DNA of 64,000 bases, taken from NCBI GenBank assembly GCA_029204225.1, contig CM055112.1, positions 22,446,578 through 22,510,577 on the forward strand, given 5' to 3'. This DNA comes from Diphasiastrum complanatum (lineage: Eukaryota > Streptophyta > Lycopodiopsida > Lycopodiales > Lycopodiaceae). Both the position numbers and the translations under genes were made by a program. Below, in pieces: positions 11,632 to 24,165 of this stretch. The first letter of the stretch is position 1; each line of letters opens with the position of its first letter. The notes beneath the pieces were generated by a model that saw nothing but the letters and a program-made list of their open reading frames with translations, did not search any database and was not told where the DNA came from.

Positions 11632-12237
11632 TGTAGTGGGTTTCTTTCCTTGCCTATTCTCAACCCAAGATCTAATCAATCTAGCATCAAGGAGATGAAG
11701 TTAGTTGTCACGTGTAGATTCATTCCCATGAGAGCGATAGCATATTTCAGATTTCAGCATAAATGGAAGATCCAGATCTAACTCTAACATCCATTAACCC
11801 TAATAACTAACACACATCCATTAACACTAAGATACACAATGAAGATAGCTTACCCTTTCTCTCTCTCCCTTTCTCCCTCATAAAAAGTATAAAAATATGC
11901 AATCTCAATAACAATCAGATCCAACAATTAGCAAACACAATAAAAGCATGAGAGATGGAGGAAAAGTGATAGAAGCAACGACATTCATAAATACATTTCA
12001 CAAGAGAACCAATCTGCTTTATTGAAATGAAGATATGTACATGTGTAGAAAACTCGAGTTGGTCTCTTTTTATAAAAGAGAGGAGGACCGTGGCCTCTGA
12101 ATCCTATTGGTCCATTTCTACCTCCCTAATTATTCCAATTTAAAAAAGAGTGAGAACCATCCAAAATTGGAGGGAAACCCAACTTTATTCAAGTAAACAT
12201 TTCTACATGGTTTTAGGGCCAAAAACTAGCTGCATCA
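11632..12237 (-). repeat. 5' LTR of the tRNA-Asp-primed Ty3 element
   Basis: Bounded at the primer side by TGTAGTGGG at 11632, the reverse complement of an LTR ending in ACA. The outer edge is less sure; CTGCATCA at about 12237 gives a TG start on the minus strand. A clear TATA box (TATAAAAAG on the minus strand, plus 12066-12074) would drive transcription toward gag. No second copy lies in the window, so the ends rest on the primer site and on TG/CA termini. Confidence 0.6.
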
Positions 12238-13162
12238 AAAGATGGCTGGCAAATGTATGAATAAAAATGATAGATGCAAAGACATGTACACAAGTGTTTG
12301 TAAACATGAAAGAGAAGGCCTCGTGGTCTCTAGTTGGACTTTGGCTGCCTCTCACTGTTGTCTGAAGCATTCTGGATCATCTCGATACTCTTTCTTCGTA
12401 TGCTTCCAGTTCTCCACGTGGGAAGGCCTGCCTCTCTAAGCTTTCACTGCATCATGGATCTCTGATTTGCGGTGGCTCACCACAGCTCCCATGCGGCTCC
12501 TCATCCATTTTTGTGCAAATTAGATGACTGTCAGGCTTTTTTTCTCTCTTCGAGATTTTGCGAAAAAGCCGACACTATACTTAAAAATGTGACGTTGCCC
12601 TTAAAAAGGTGACAGTGTCCTTAAAACAGAACTTCTTCAAAATCGTTGAAAGGAAGAAGTTGAAGGCAAGTGTCACATTTTTTGGGAAAGTGCAAAAAAG
12701 CCAACATTGTCGAAAGATAGTTAAACTGTTGAACTATGCTGAAGTGCCGCATTTCGAAGAAATGCGAAAAAGCGTGGTATTACTGGAAATGGATTTGATA
12801 AGAAGTTTAGCTACACTTAGTGTTTGTCTACAGAATGTTGCAACACTTATTGTATTTCTACAGATCGTATGGTCAAGTCCTTGAAGATGGTCAAGTCTTC
12901 AAATAATTGAACTTAACATCTGAACTTGAAATTATGATAGGATTGGTAACCCTTTGCTGGAGATTAGTTGGAAGCCCGTCGTAGACGCTCTTCAAATAGT
13001 TTGGTTGTCTAAGTTGTGAATTCTGCAGGTATCAGATGAGCAGATGTAGAACCAAAGTTGGTTTTACCTGACCCTAGATCAATGATCAATAAACATGTAG
13101 GAAGAATCTTGAAATAGAAATAGTCATTCACCAAGGAGACAACTGTGGACTTAATTTCCAGC
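12238..13162. other. Unassigned sequence outside the LTR
   Basis: A frame at 12609-12884 (+) is open for 91 codons but has no family resemblance. Short variants of a TTTTTTGGCAAAAGTG-like segment recur near 12545-12780. Nothing else was seen. Confidence 0.3.

Positions 13163-13224
<62 letters not shown>
13163..13224. repeat. (TA)n microsatellite
   Basis: About 60 bp of nearly pure TA/AT dinucleotide with one interruption near its start. Confidence 0.95.
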
Positions 13225-14650
13225 AGTTTGAGCTTTTGCTCTTGCTCCATCACTCCTAATGTATAGCCGAGCCATAGCAAGCTCACTGGAAGGAGTGTAG
13301 GCTCGGCTCTACCAAGGAGGTATTGGATGCTAGTTCTATTGATCTTTTAGAGTTCTATTGATTATATTTTGATCTAGATTAACAACGTGCACTTGACTAG
13401 CAAGAATAACAAGTAAATGACCGATTAAGTGGACGGGTGGCTTCACACAAGTGAGTTACTGTCACAGTACAGACTGACACCAGAGTGAAAAGTACATTAC
13501 CTATTGATAGCATTCATTGCATAAAATTGCAACAAAAATAGCAAAAACAACTCGTATTTGCCTCCAAATCAAGATTTCTCTTCAATCTTCACATCACCTT
13601 CAGATCCACCATGATAGATAAGCACCCACCTCTCCACGTTTAGTTAATCCACTTGCAACATTTGGTGAAATCAATGTAGGGAGCCTCATTGCACTTTCAG
13701 CTTCAGAAAATAATGAGAATCATCCATTTTGGATTGCTAAAGTGTTTGGCTTCATTCAAAGGAACGACAAGATGAAAATTGTATGTGTGCATTGGATGTG
13801 GACCACTTTGACAAATGCTTTCGTAGAAAGGCATAATTAGAAATGTTGCAGTTAGATCCAAAGGGAAGAAGAAAACGCTCAACAAAGAGTTAGCCATGAG
13901 TTGCTGATATATTTTTTGAAGATGTGATTAATTTTGAGTTGACAATGATGATAACCACACATCCCTCATCTTCAACTTGGCAACAATGGAAGAAAGTCGT
14001 AATTGAAATTATTTTGTTAACAATGGATGTCGACTTAGATGAGAATCTACATGGAGATTCTAACGAAGAATATGGTCATCAACTTCATCAATGAGTCTTG
14101 ATAATACGTCAAGGAGTTAGTGAAAACTACATGAAATTTGAATTAATGAAACATAGAAATATTCTCAGTGTTTTTAGGATTTTGTGGATTTCTTATATAA
14201 TGCTTTCAATGTACTCTATTAATATTATTCCTGATTTTATTAAAAATGATGGGAAAACCCATGATCAAACAAGATTAAAGTATTTAAAATAAAAGACCGT
14301 AGAACGGCATAAACGAATAAAGCTACCTAAAAGCTAAGTTAATTTAGACTATTGAAAATGATAATATTCATGTATTTTGTTTTTATGATGGATATGTCAT
14401 TCTTTTGGATCTGGTGTACTGATCTTTTGAGTCAAAATGCATGTTTTGTATATTAGATTTTTTGTGAAATTTGAGAAACTACCACATGGTTACACTTTTT
14501 AAAGATTTTGGCCTATTTGAAAAGTTTTTGCGTTAAGAAATATGATAGTAAATATACTATATGTAGATGTGAAGGTATCAAAAGCTTTTATATTTTGGAA
14601 CTCTTACTTTTTTCTCCAAGTACATTTTGACTCATCTTTGTATTCTATTT
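13225..14650. other. AT-rich non-coding stretch
   Basis: No gene recognised. Several short broken frames on the plus strand between 13900 and 14290 have no family resemblance and are interrupted by stops. Confidence 0.3.
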
Positions 14651-14654
14651 TGGT

Positions 14655-14940
14655 ATTGTGCAATCTCGATAAAAGGTCAAAATTATTTTATTCAATTTGA
14701 TTAGATGTCAGTCATGATTTTCATCGACCCTACTTATATTCTAATATCAATTGACCATGAAATAAGGTCGATATAAGTGCTCTATTTTTTAGCCACATCA
14801 AAATTATTTCGATTCAATTTGACCCAGTGTCAATCATGATCTTCATCGACCTTGTTCCAAATTAATTGTACTTTTATTCCAAAACCAATTGACCTCAACC
14901 TATGGTTGATATAAGTGCTCTATGGTTTACCCATGATTCA
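14655..14940. repeat. Imperfect tandem duplication, unit about 135 bp
   Basis: Two copies start near 14660 and 14800. Shared blocks in the same order are GTCAAAATTATTT, TTCAATTTGA, GTCA(G/A)TCATGAT, TTCATCGACC, ATTGACC and GATATAAGTGCTCTAT. A weaker third start (GATTCAATTGGATGTT) follows near 14935. Confidence 0.75.
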
Positions 14941-15696
14941 ATTGGATGTTATTTCTATTTTGACCTATGCTAAGTATATGATCCTATAGTAACCTCGATA
15001 CAACATTTAAACCTTGATCTTAGATAAAGCAAAAAATGGTTGTTAGCTTGAACACCACTAATATGCATTTGGTGCCGTTTATGCTTGAATCTACATTAGA
15101 GTGGATATTGCTTTAAGCATTTAATGATTATGAAGCTTGCAATTAATTTTTAGAGAGAGCATCTATAAAAAGCTTGAATCTTGATAAGAAAGCTTATGCT
15201 TGGAAAGCACTTTCTAAGAGAACGTGTAGACAGATTCAATATCACAGACATGTTTAGAATCGAAATCTCGGTGAGTACTTGGCTTTTCAGCCACTTGAAA
15301 CCTGATTACCTCGATGACTATAGAAGTGATAAAGAGCTTTCATAATATATTCAAGCTAGATGTATAAATCTGCCTTTAAGGCGACAGATTTAGATGTATT
15401 GGCTGTTGGCACTTATCCAGGAGGGTAGATCCTACCGGCCACACTCCCATGCCTTTTAAATCATTTTTATTCTGGCCGGCTCCCTGTTTCTGAGCAGATG
15501 ATGGGAGGAGGGGGTTTCAGATTGACTGTTAGAAGCTGACTTGCCTGTAGCCATTTATTTCTCTCTCCCTCCTCTTCATTCTCCTGCGCCAGTGGGATCG
15601 TGGAGATCATGCTGGGAAAGTATATCTTGGATCGCGATGAGGGGCTGTGAATGGGTTGATCGCGATGGCCTTTGCCATTTGGGTAGGTCGGGTTCG

Positions 15697-15753
<57 letters not shown>

Positions 15754-17629
15754 GTAGGATGGCCTTACTAGTTTGGGGTTTGATTTAGATTCAATAGGGC
15801 TGTGTAAACTTTTCGTTAAAAAGCAGTTTTGATAAACCGTGAGGGCATGGACTTACTTAAGGCTAAGGGTTCGACTTTTAAAGCATGTTTTGCTTTACCC
15901 CTGGTTAGTTAGCTCCATACTTTTTAGGGAGGGAAAAGAATATAGGCCTTTTCATCTCATTTTATAGAATTCTTCATGATATATAAATGACAATTGTGAA
16001 AATTTATCCAAGCTAAGCATAAATTGGAGCAATAAATTTTGACTCTAAAACTCCTATTTAAGGGAGAAAGAGGCACTTGATGAAATTACTGGGCCTTGAT
16101 ACTTTAGCTGAATGCGAAATTGTATTGTTTTTAATGGCTCGAAGAAAGATAAGAAGATGAAAATCGTCTGTTACTTGGCCATGTGGCCATGTGTGGAGAT
16201 CAAGTTAAAAGCAGGGATTGCAATATTTCTCCAAACTCGTAATGAAACATGTTCGCTTTTGCAAGGCAAGGTTTAGTTTTATTTAAGAATGGATCATTGA
16301 AAGATTATTGTATTTCTTCTACCAGTAGTAATTCATTCATAAAACTAATAGTTATCTTTTTTTGATGGGTATTAAATCAAAGGATTGTATCCATAGTGTA
16401 ATGGATCTCACCAAGACGTAAATCACTATAACATTGAATTTGGGTAACGGATAAACATATGTTAGAAATCGAGTTCTCTATGAAATGTGACACTCTCGTT
16501 CAAGTAATTTGTCATTGTAACTCAAGAATGTGTTGATAACTTTCGTAAATAAAATTGCATGACCTTTCTAGGGAGATTATTATATGTGACTTATTCATCT
16601 ATGGTAGGGCTTCCTTGACTCTTGCTTCTAATTGGAAAATGGTGCCAACCAGATTTGTAAGGGACAACAATAATCAGTCTCATAAACCAACTGTGAAATC
16701 AATTTTTTCTTCTGACTTCATAGATTTTTTGTCATCTACTTGCATTTGGAGCTTGCTTATCCTAGACCCATGTGGAATGAAATAATTGGTAGTAAAGTGC
16801 AGTCTTTCCCTTAGTAGGAAGGATGAAACAGAGTCTAGAACATCGAACATATTTTGTGAATGAAGCTCCAACATAATCAATGATGATGGGAAGATGATTA
16901 TTATAATTATGTTGTTGAGTTGGTCCATTTCAAGATGATTATTTGGTTGCTTTTGAAAATTAGAATAATAAATTCTTTCTCAAAGATATTTTATCTATGA
17001 GAGAAAAATTTTGTAGTATATTTTGCTATACTTAATCTAATAACAGCTCTTTTGTTCTGCATTCACATTTGTGATGATATTGATATGCTTATTTTCATTC
17101 TGTTTGAATTTTCTTGTTGCTCAATCTGGTTATTTGTTTTTAGCGAGTGATTATTAGTCTAGCTGTTGACAGCTAATATTTAGTCTTGTCTTTCGCGAAT
17201 CATTCGCGACTGATTTTTAGTCGAGCTCAGTTTAGCTCTTTTGCAAATCATTCGCGACTAATAATTTGTCTAGCTGTTCGCGACAAATTATTCTTCTGGT
17301 GTTTTATTAATATTTGGCTACGTAATCAGAATGACCGTGATTTCTATCACTAATGTTCTATTCGTTTCTGATAGGCGTAGTCATGCTTAGGAAAAGAGTA
17401 ATATAGCTCATTCCGCTATGCACGAACACTTTATGTTCGAGTTCATTTCTCGCTCGAGTTTCGAGTTTGCTTCTCTTCGTGTTCGTTTTCCTTTCAGAGG
17501 TATTTTCATTTCTCACACTCACACACCCTCTTTCTCCAACAATCTATCATGTACAAGAGCAAGATGAGAGTGTTGATATCTGTGGAGTGTATAGTGATTT
17601 CATTGGGTCCTCTTCTTGAACTTCTTGCA
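14941..17629. other. Non-coding stretch with microsatellite and short repeats
   Basis: No gene supported. A GC-richer island at 15400-15770 looks like a promoter or 5' UTR, but no exon with family resemblance follows. Between 17195 and 17290, TCATTCGCGACT recurs with TAGTCnAGCT segments, forming two imperfect copies of about 60 bp. TTCGAGTTC-type repeats occur at 17430-17500. Confidence 0.35.
15699..15749. repeat. (AG)n microsatellite
   Basis: A pure AG dinucleotide run of about 51 bp. Confidence 0.95.
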
Positions 17630-18090
17630 CACAAAGAGTGGCATTGACACAATCAATGGTCGCTAAAGGATGTCCCCAATTGATGATATCAGTACTCTAC
17701 ACGTAATGACCCTTTATGGTGGAATTAATACTATCGGGGTCATCATAGGTAGTTGAAGACCAATCATCTTCAATGCGTGCAGGCTTTATCTTCTCGGTGG
17801 CATCGATAGAGATTCACCTATCTCTGTTGCCAAAAACAATTTTGTTTTTCTTCCAATCTTGAATCACTTTGGCCATTTCTAACCAAGGTGTTCCAAGAAG
17901 GAATTGATAGGTGTGCGGTTCACCATCAAACTTTGGTAATTCCAAACGGGGTGTTCATTTATCCGATCGGGTAGTATGGTGAACAAGTTGATCATCAGGA
18001 TTTTCAGATTGATTAGGTCTCTACCTGGATGGTCCAGGATCTTGATTTACTTGAGATCTAAGGCAATAGGATTTGTTCTCATCATTTGGA
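17630..18090 (-). pseudogene. Ty3 gag start fused to protease end
   Basis: On the minus strand one frame carries a gag N-terminal leader (NPDDQLVHHTTRSDK), the capsid start TPRLELPKFDGEP, and directly after it HTYQFLLGTPWLEMAKV, the C-terminal block of a Ty3 retropepsin. It continues through WKKNKIVFGNRDR to INWGHPLATIDC, matching the order of the protein encoded at 7216-9051 (VNWNEALTTIDC). The capsid core, knuckles and protease active site are missing, so an internal deletion joined the two near 17925. At least four stops are present. Confidence 0.75.
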
Positions 18091-18182
18091 TGATTTGGGT
18101 GATGTGAATTCATCCATAAGTTCTTCGGGTAAATTGGCCATGAGAACTGATTCAACTCTTTTTTGTTGTTTTATTTGGTTTT

Positions 18183-18727
<545 letters not shown>

Positions 18728-19086
18728 CATATGAGGGCCCACACCTATAATTGGACATAGGAGCACATGCATGGTGATTGACTGCTTTAATACAAGAAAA
18801 TGAGGTCAATAGTTCAATATAGGTTGCATGGAGATCCTAAGGAGAATTTTCTCTCCTCTTGGAGAGAATACATTCCATGGAAACTCGCCCATCTCCCTAT
18901 TGAAATTTCATATTCTTGATCCAGGTTTTTCTCTCCTCTCTTGTGTTCATTCATTGTGGCTTGGGGGTGAAGGGTTAGGGTATTGACTAGCCTCTTCATG
19001 TTGGTTGGATGGTTTATGCTCCGCAGGTGTCCTTTTGGTTTGCATGCGACAGGATTTTTGAAGATCTTCACTTGGCGATCATTATA
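18728..19086 (+). repeat. 5' LTR of the chromovirus, truncated at its start
   Basis: Matches 26870-27219 throughout (CATATGAGGGCCC to GGCGATCATTATA). The first roughly 140 bp of the 3' LTR (26731-26869) have no clear counterpart, so this LTR has lost its 5' part. The transcription start could therefore be missing. Confidence 0.85.
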
Positions 19087-19087
19087 G

Positions 19088-19099
19088 TGGTATCAGAGC
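19088..19099 (+). promoter_or_regulatory. Primer-binding site, initiator tRNA-Met
   Basis: TGGTATCAGAGC, the standard sequence complementary to the 3' end of plant initiator tRNA-Met, lies just after the 5' LTR. Confidence 0.9.
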
Positions 19100-19659
19100 T
19101 TAAATCACATCAACCAGGAGGTGGGGCTTGAGGATTTTCGATTTTTGTAGTTCTTTTGGTGTATCTCTTTGCTTATTCTTCTAGGCGGTGGAATTCAATT
19201 TCAAGTAGGTGGATTCTTAGATCCTTGATGTACTTTCAGCCTAAAGATCATAATTGTGGATTGGCTCCATGAATTTTGATGGAAATCATAGGATTTTTTA
19301 TGGTTTTAGTGAATTTTTCATCTAAAATTCAAGATTTTTGCTTGGAATTGATCATAGATACTGGTGTAGTACATTTTTCAAATTTAACTTACTGTTTTAC
19401 AGTCATTAATGATGGGATCTAATAATTTTAAATAGTCAAAAGGATGATTAGATAGTGATTTTGGGCCAAAAATTGGTGGTTTTTGGACTAGAAATGGGCT
19501 ATAGAATCCATGTTTGACTAAAATCAAAACTTTAGGTGCTTGAATGTAATGGATTCATAGGGATTGCACTTATTTGTACATTTATCCCACAAATTTTGGT
19601 CTAATTTGGTCTAAATTCAATGCAAAACTAACACTGTGGCAGTTTATCCTAGGTCTGCC

Positions 19660-19927
19660 TGCAGATTATCAGAATGAGTGCAAGTGTAATGTGCTTTAAA
19701 CTTTCAATGACGTCGTATGAGTCGTGAAAGCATATGATTCCCTAGTGGTGGCATCTGGGAAACAATTACAAGCTAATCCATCTATATCATCCGGACCTAG
19801 CCAGAAGAAAGGAAATAAAAGAGCTTGGGAAAATAAAAAATCCAAGTATTTCGAAGAACTCAATCAAGCTGCATCTGAATTTAGACAAAAGAAACTGATG
19901 AGAAAAATGGGAGGATCGCAGTCGTGA
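19660..19927 (+). pseudogene. Probable gag remnant of the chromovirus
   Basis: A frame reading GLPADYQNEC, then VVKAYDSLVVASGKQLQANP, then a basic and polar tail (KKGNKRAWENKKSKYFEELN). The position (after leader, before pol) and the LP-DYQ-E stretch fit a gag C-terminal part, but the family is not firmly recognised. Two stops interrupt the first half. Confidence 0.45.
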
Positions 19928-19929
19928 AG

Positions 19930-20886
19930 CTTTCGTGAAAGAACCACGACTCTTTCTTGCCCTCAGATGGAGTGCAGATGCGATCGCTGGACACTGCCAG
20001 CTGAATCACTCCTACAGTCCTCCAAAGTGTAGTCAAGCACTGCTGATCTACGTTTACAAAATTAAAGCAGCATTCAACATAGTTTCAACCAAGGTGCGGA
20101 ATTAAAATGAGCAAGGAAACTTAGTTAGACACATGAATAAACAACAGACGCATTTGCATTTGAGATCAGACACAACAAGAAAATCATATATATTGATCTC
20201 TCTCTGATTTCTTCAAGCACTACATGAAAATCCACGCAGTGCGCTGGCGTGGGAGAAACACAGTTCTCTCACGAGCAATCATCTTGCTTTACTAGCGGAC
20301 AGTTGGATCTACAGATCCTAGACAGAACTGTCTTCGCACACAGGTGGACATATTCTATATTTTGTCTTGATTGCTTACTAGCATCAGACTACTACGTTAT
20401 ATTGTATGTGTGCTCTGTTGATCTGTATGTCAAGTAACATCCAATAAGTATAGTCGCTCTATGTAAATCTAAGATTAGAGTGATTAAGCATCTACAACTA
20501 ATCAGGGAAATACAAGAGTGGCAGATTAGCCACGACCTGAAATGTATCTGCTGACGTCATGCCATCAGATCAGATATTTGTACTTTTGGGTACTTGCATG
20601 ATCTTGCTGGCACTCTCTGGAGCGTGGAGGGCAGGAGAAGGTCTTGTTTTGGTCGTTTGCCTTCTCTTGTACCGGACCGCAAAAGTGAATCTTTCGAGTT
20701 CGCGAACCGTTCATCTTCGTTCCTTCGATTTTCAAGTTCGCATCTCTTTGACTTTCAAGTTCGCGTCCCTTTGACTTTCGTGTTCACGAAACTTTTTGTG
20801 CTTCGTGTCTCCTGACTTCCGTGTTCGCGAACATCTTCATCAGACTGAGGGTTGAAAGCTAGCAAGGCTTTGTAGTTAGAAACATT
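19930..20886 (-). other. Probable 3' region and LTR of the nested copia element
   Basis: This is where the 3' LTR of the minus-strand copia would lie. LTR edges could not be fixed because no partner LTR is present. Between 20690 and 20835, TTCAAGTTCGC(G/A)TC(T/C)CTTTGAC recurs two to three times, a small tandem repeat of about 22-30 bp. Confidence 0.4.
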
Positions 20887-23800
20887 TTATTTCTTCAGCT
20901 CCCTCTCAAAGCATGATAGCTTTACGATCCCGAGGCTGCTCCTCTGTCTCTCAAAGTGTCTTTTGTCTAGGGCTTTAGTGAAGATGTTAGCAACCATGTC
21001 TTTCGTTCTGATGAAGGTGGTCTGCAGCATCTTCTTCTCAATTAGATCCCTGATCAAGTGATACTTGATTGCAATGTGCTTTGTTCTGGAATGGAACACG
21101 GGATCTTTCGTCAGGTGTATTGCAGAGGTGTTGTCCATCTGCAAGACTAGGGGCTCATTTCTTGTTTTTCCCAATTTGTCCAGAAACTGCCTTATCCAGA
21201 TTATTTCATTGGCCATCTTTGCTGTTGCAACATATTCTGCTTCACAAAATGACTGGGCTACAACGGTCTGTTTCTTGCAGACCCAGAGAACTACTGCTCC
21301 TGATGCGATGGTCCATCCTCCTGAGACGCTTTTATAGTCATCCTTGAGAGATGCCCAACTAGCATCGCTGTAGGAAAATATCCTAGAACCTGCATCATGA
21401 CAATAACACAATCCATAATTCCTCGTTAATTGAAGATATTGCAAAATACGTTTTGCAATCTTCCAATGTGTCAAGCCTAGATTCGTGTAGAATTGGCTCA
21501 TCCTGAACACTGCATAAGCAATATATCAGGGCATGTGTTGTCTGCAAGGTACATCAGTGATCCTATCAGCTTCCTGTAAGGTGTGAGCTGCATTGGTTCC
21601 CTCTCTTCCTCGGTCCTTGGATACTCGTCGCTTGTCAGCACCATCCCTGCGATATCTGGACTAGTGAAGGTATAACTTACCTCTCTCGTAGTCCCTTTCA
21701 ATTTGTAAGCCTAGGTAATACCTGGCTTCTCCTAGATCCACTATCTCAAAATATTTCAAGATGTCTGCCTTTACTTCAGCAATTAGCTACTCACTCCTGC
21801 AAAGTATCAGAGTGTCGGCCACATATACAGCCACTATGATGATCTGCCCATCTGTAACTCTGACATATACATTAGAATCAGCCAACAGAGGCTTGAATCC
21901 TAATGATTTCAAGGCTTGATCTTTCTTCTTGTACCATTGTCAGGCTGATTATTGCAGACCATAGATGCTTCTATGCATTATGCATGCATAGTCAGGAAGC
22001 GAATTCTAGACGGATCCTGGGGGTTGATCCACATAGACCTCTTCGTCTAATTCGGCATGCAAGAAGGTTGTCTTCTCGTCCACAATGTGGATCATGAGGT
22101 CATAAGTTGCTACATATGCAAATAACAGACGTAGGGATGAATGTTTGACTACAGGAGAGAAGGTTCCAAAGTAGTCAATACCATATCTCTGAGAGAAACA
22201 TTTTGCTACTAGTCTTGCCTTGTAATTTGTGATGTTCCCATCTGGTCCGTATTTGAGCTTGAAAACCCATTTGCATTTGACAGTCTTGCACTTATGTGGT
22301 AATGGCTCCAACGTCCATACCTGATTCTTCCTCACGGACTCCATCTCTTCGTTCATGGTTTGGATCCATTTGTCCTTTTCTGGACTTTCAATCGCTTCCT
22401 CAGAAGTCTGTAGTTCGTCACTGAATCCGCAGAACTCTTTTGATGTGGAAGTTGAACTGCCTGGCACATATCTTGTTGGCGCTCTTCGTGGTCTTGTCGA
22501 CCTTCTGGGAGATCCTCCTGGGACAGCTTTGCCTTTGCCTTTGTCTACTCTGCTCGGTTCGGCACCATCTAGGTTTACAGGAACTGTGGCGGCAGGTTGC
22601 CTCTCGAATCTTTCTTCTTCAGATTCGTCGCTCGAATGGGAGGTGATTCAAAAGTCTTTGTTTTTGTGTTCATCCTCTGCTCCCTCTGTCATTGGCGGCA
22701 GGTCATAGTATTGTCTCTCCAGAATTTTGTAGCTGACAGGATCATCATTGGCCATTGTCCTGCTCTCATCGAATCTGACATCTGTCACTATTTTCATAGT
22801 GTTCGTGTCTGGCATGTAGACTCTATAGTATGATGAATTGTTGTCATATCCTACCAAAAATCTCTGCTTGGCTTTCTCATCAACCTTCTTTTGAAGCTTA
22901 TCGGGAATATGTGCATAAGCTACACAACCAAAGATTCTGACGTGAGACAGATTGGGCTTTCTACCCCACCATAGCTCATGTGGTGTCGTGTGAGGGACAC
23001 CAGACTTGTCTGTTCTATTCTGGATGTATGCGGCTGTAGCTACTACTTCAGCCCCTAGTGCCCTTGGAGCTTTCGAGTAGGCCATCATGCATCTAACTGC
23101 TTCCATCAGGGTCCTGTTCTTTCGTTCAGCACCATTGTGTTGCGGTGTGTAGGCTGCAGTTCTTCTGTGAATGATGCCACAATCATTGTAGAAGTCAATG
23201 AAGCGATTCGAGATGTATTTGCCACCTCAATCCATTTGGATATGCTTCACTTTGCTGCATGTACATCTCTTAGTCCAATTCACATATTCTATGAATTTAT
23301 CAGGTGCTTCAGATTTATTCAGAATAAAATACACTCTGGCAAATTTGCCATAATCATCAATGAAGGTTATATAATATTTTGAACCTCCTACTGAGATCAC
23401 GTTGAATGGTCCACAGATGTCAGAAAGCACTAGCTCTAGAATCTTAGTCATTCTGTAGGAGTCTTTGATGAATGGTGTGCGTGACATCTTGCCCTTCAAA
23501 CATGCATCACAGGTGGTCGAACTGGTTGCATTCGAGATGCTGACCCCTGTTATTGCTCCATGATGGCTTGCTGGGTAAAGTGCCATTGAGTTCATGTGGC
23601 AGAGTCTCCTGTGCCACAGAGTGTCTGGCTGGTCATCATGAGTCTGATGCATCTGATCTGTAGGTAGGCGTACCTTCAGATGATATAGGTTTCCTTTCCT
23701 TCTGCCTTGAGTGATCAAAGTACTGGTGCTGGCATCAATCACATTGCATGCTTCGTTAGAAAACGTCACACGCATCCCTGCATATGCTATTCTTGCTACA

Positions 23801-24165
23801 GAGAGCAAGTCTTGTTGCAGAGGAGGCACGAACAGGACATCTTCAAGTCGTCTGTCTCTGTCGTTGGTGTTGAGCCATAGTGAACCAATACCGTTCACTT
23901 GATGTCTAGATCCATCTCCAAGAATTATGAATCTTGAGGGATCCGCACTTCTGAAATTAGACATTATACGTCTTGATGTCACGAAGTGTGAGGTGGCTCC
24001 TAAGTCTAGAATCACCTCATGTGTGTCAGATGTTGATGCTGCACACACGTCTTCACAGATGTAGGTGATCGAACAGTTTCTGTTCGTTCTTTCTTTGCCC
24101 ATTTTCAAGCTCTCGGGCTCTTTGACATAGGATGAACTATTGTTGTTCTCCTGTCTGTTCTGTTT
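20887..24165 (-). pseudogene. Ty1/copia pol (protease, integrase, RT, RNase H), decayed
   Basis: Read from 24165 down. Gag end; protease loop DLGATSHFV (canonical Ser changed to Leu); pre-integrase HHCC with LWHRRLCHMNS and CDACLKGKMSR; integrase core with LVLSDICGPF, FIDDYGKFARVYF and PQHNGAERKNRTL; RT with WVFKLKYGPDGNITNYKARL, VAKCFSQRYGIDY and LDEEVYVDQPPG; RT palm VYVADTLIL, where canonical YVDD is YVAD; a YRKLIGSLMYLA block; RNase H with YSDASWAS, AEYVATAKMANEIIWIR and HIAIKYHLIRDLI, ending near 20887. Stops and frameshifts are scattered. The 5' LTR and most of gag are absent: at about 24160 the sequence changes directly to plus-strand Ty3 RT. Confidence 0.9.

Larger units (their letters stand above)
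7216..12237 (-). mobile_element. Ty3/gypsy-type element, 5' LTR to protease, no pol seen
   Basis: Minus-strand element read from high to low coordinates: LTR (about 12237-11632), a tRNA-Asp-type primer site, a 1.2-kb leader, gag, a zinc-knuckle region, and protease ending in a stop at 7216. A primer complementary to tRNA-Asp is typical of the Athila/Tat side of plant Ty3 elements, so that lineage is inferred. I could not find a second LTR or any RT or integrase down to 5900. It is either a deleted copy or a non-autonomous gag-pro derivative. A handful of stops and frameshifts show it is no longer functional. Confidence 0.75.

Noticed and set aside
12609-12884. A 91-codon plus-strand frame
   Set aside because: Repetitive short segments and no recognisable domain.
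15541-15771. A 76-codon plus-strand frame with an RE-repeat tail
   Set aside because: The tail is a GA microsatellite and the first half has no family resemblance or splice partner.
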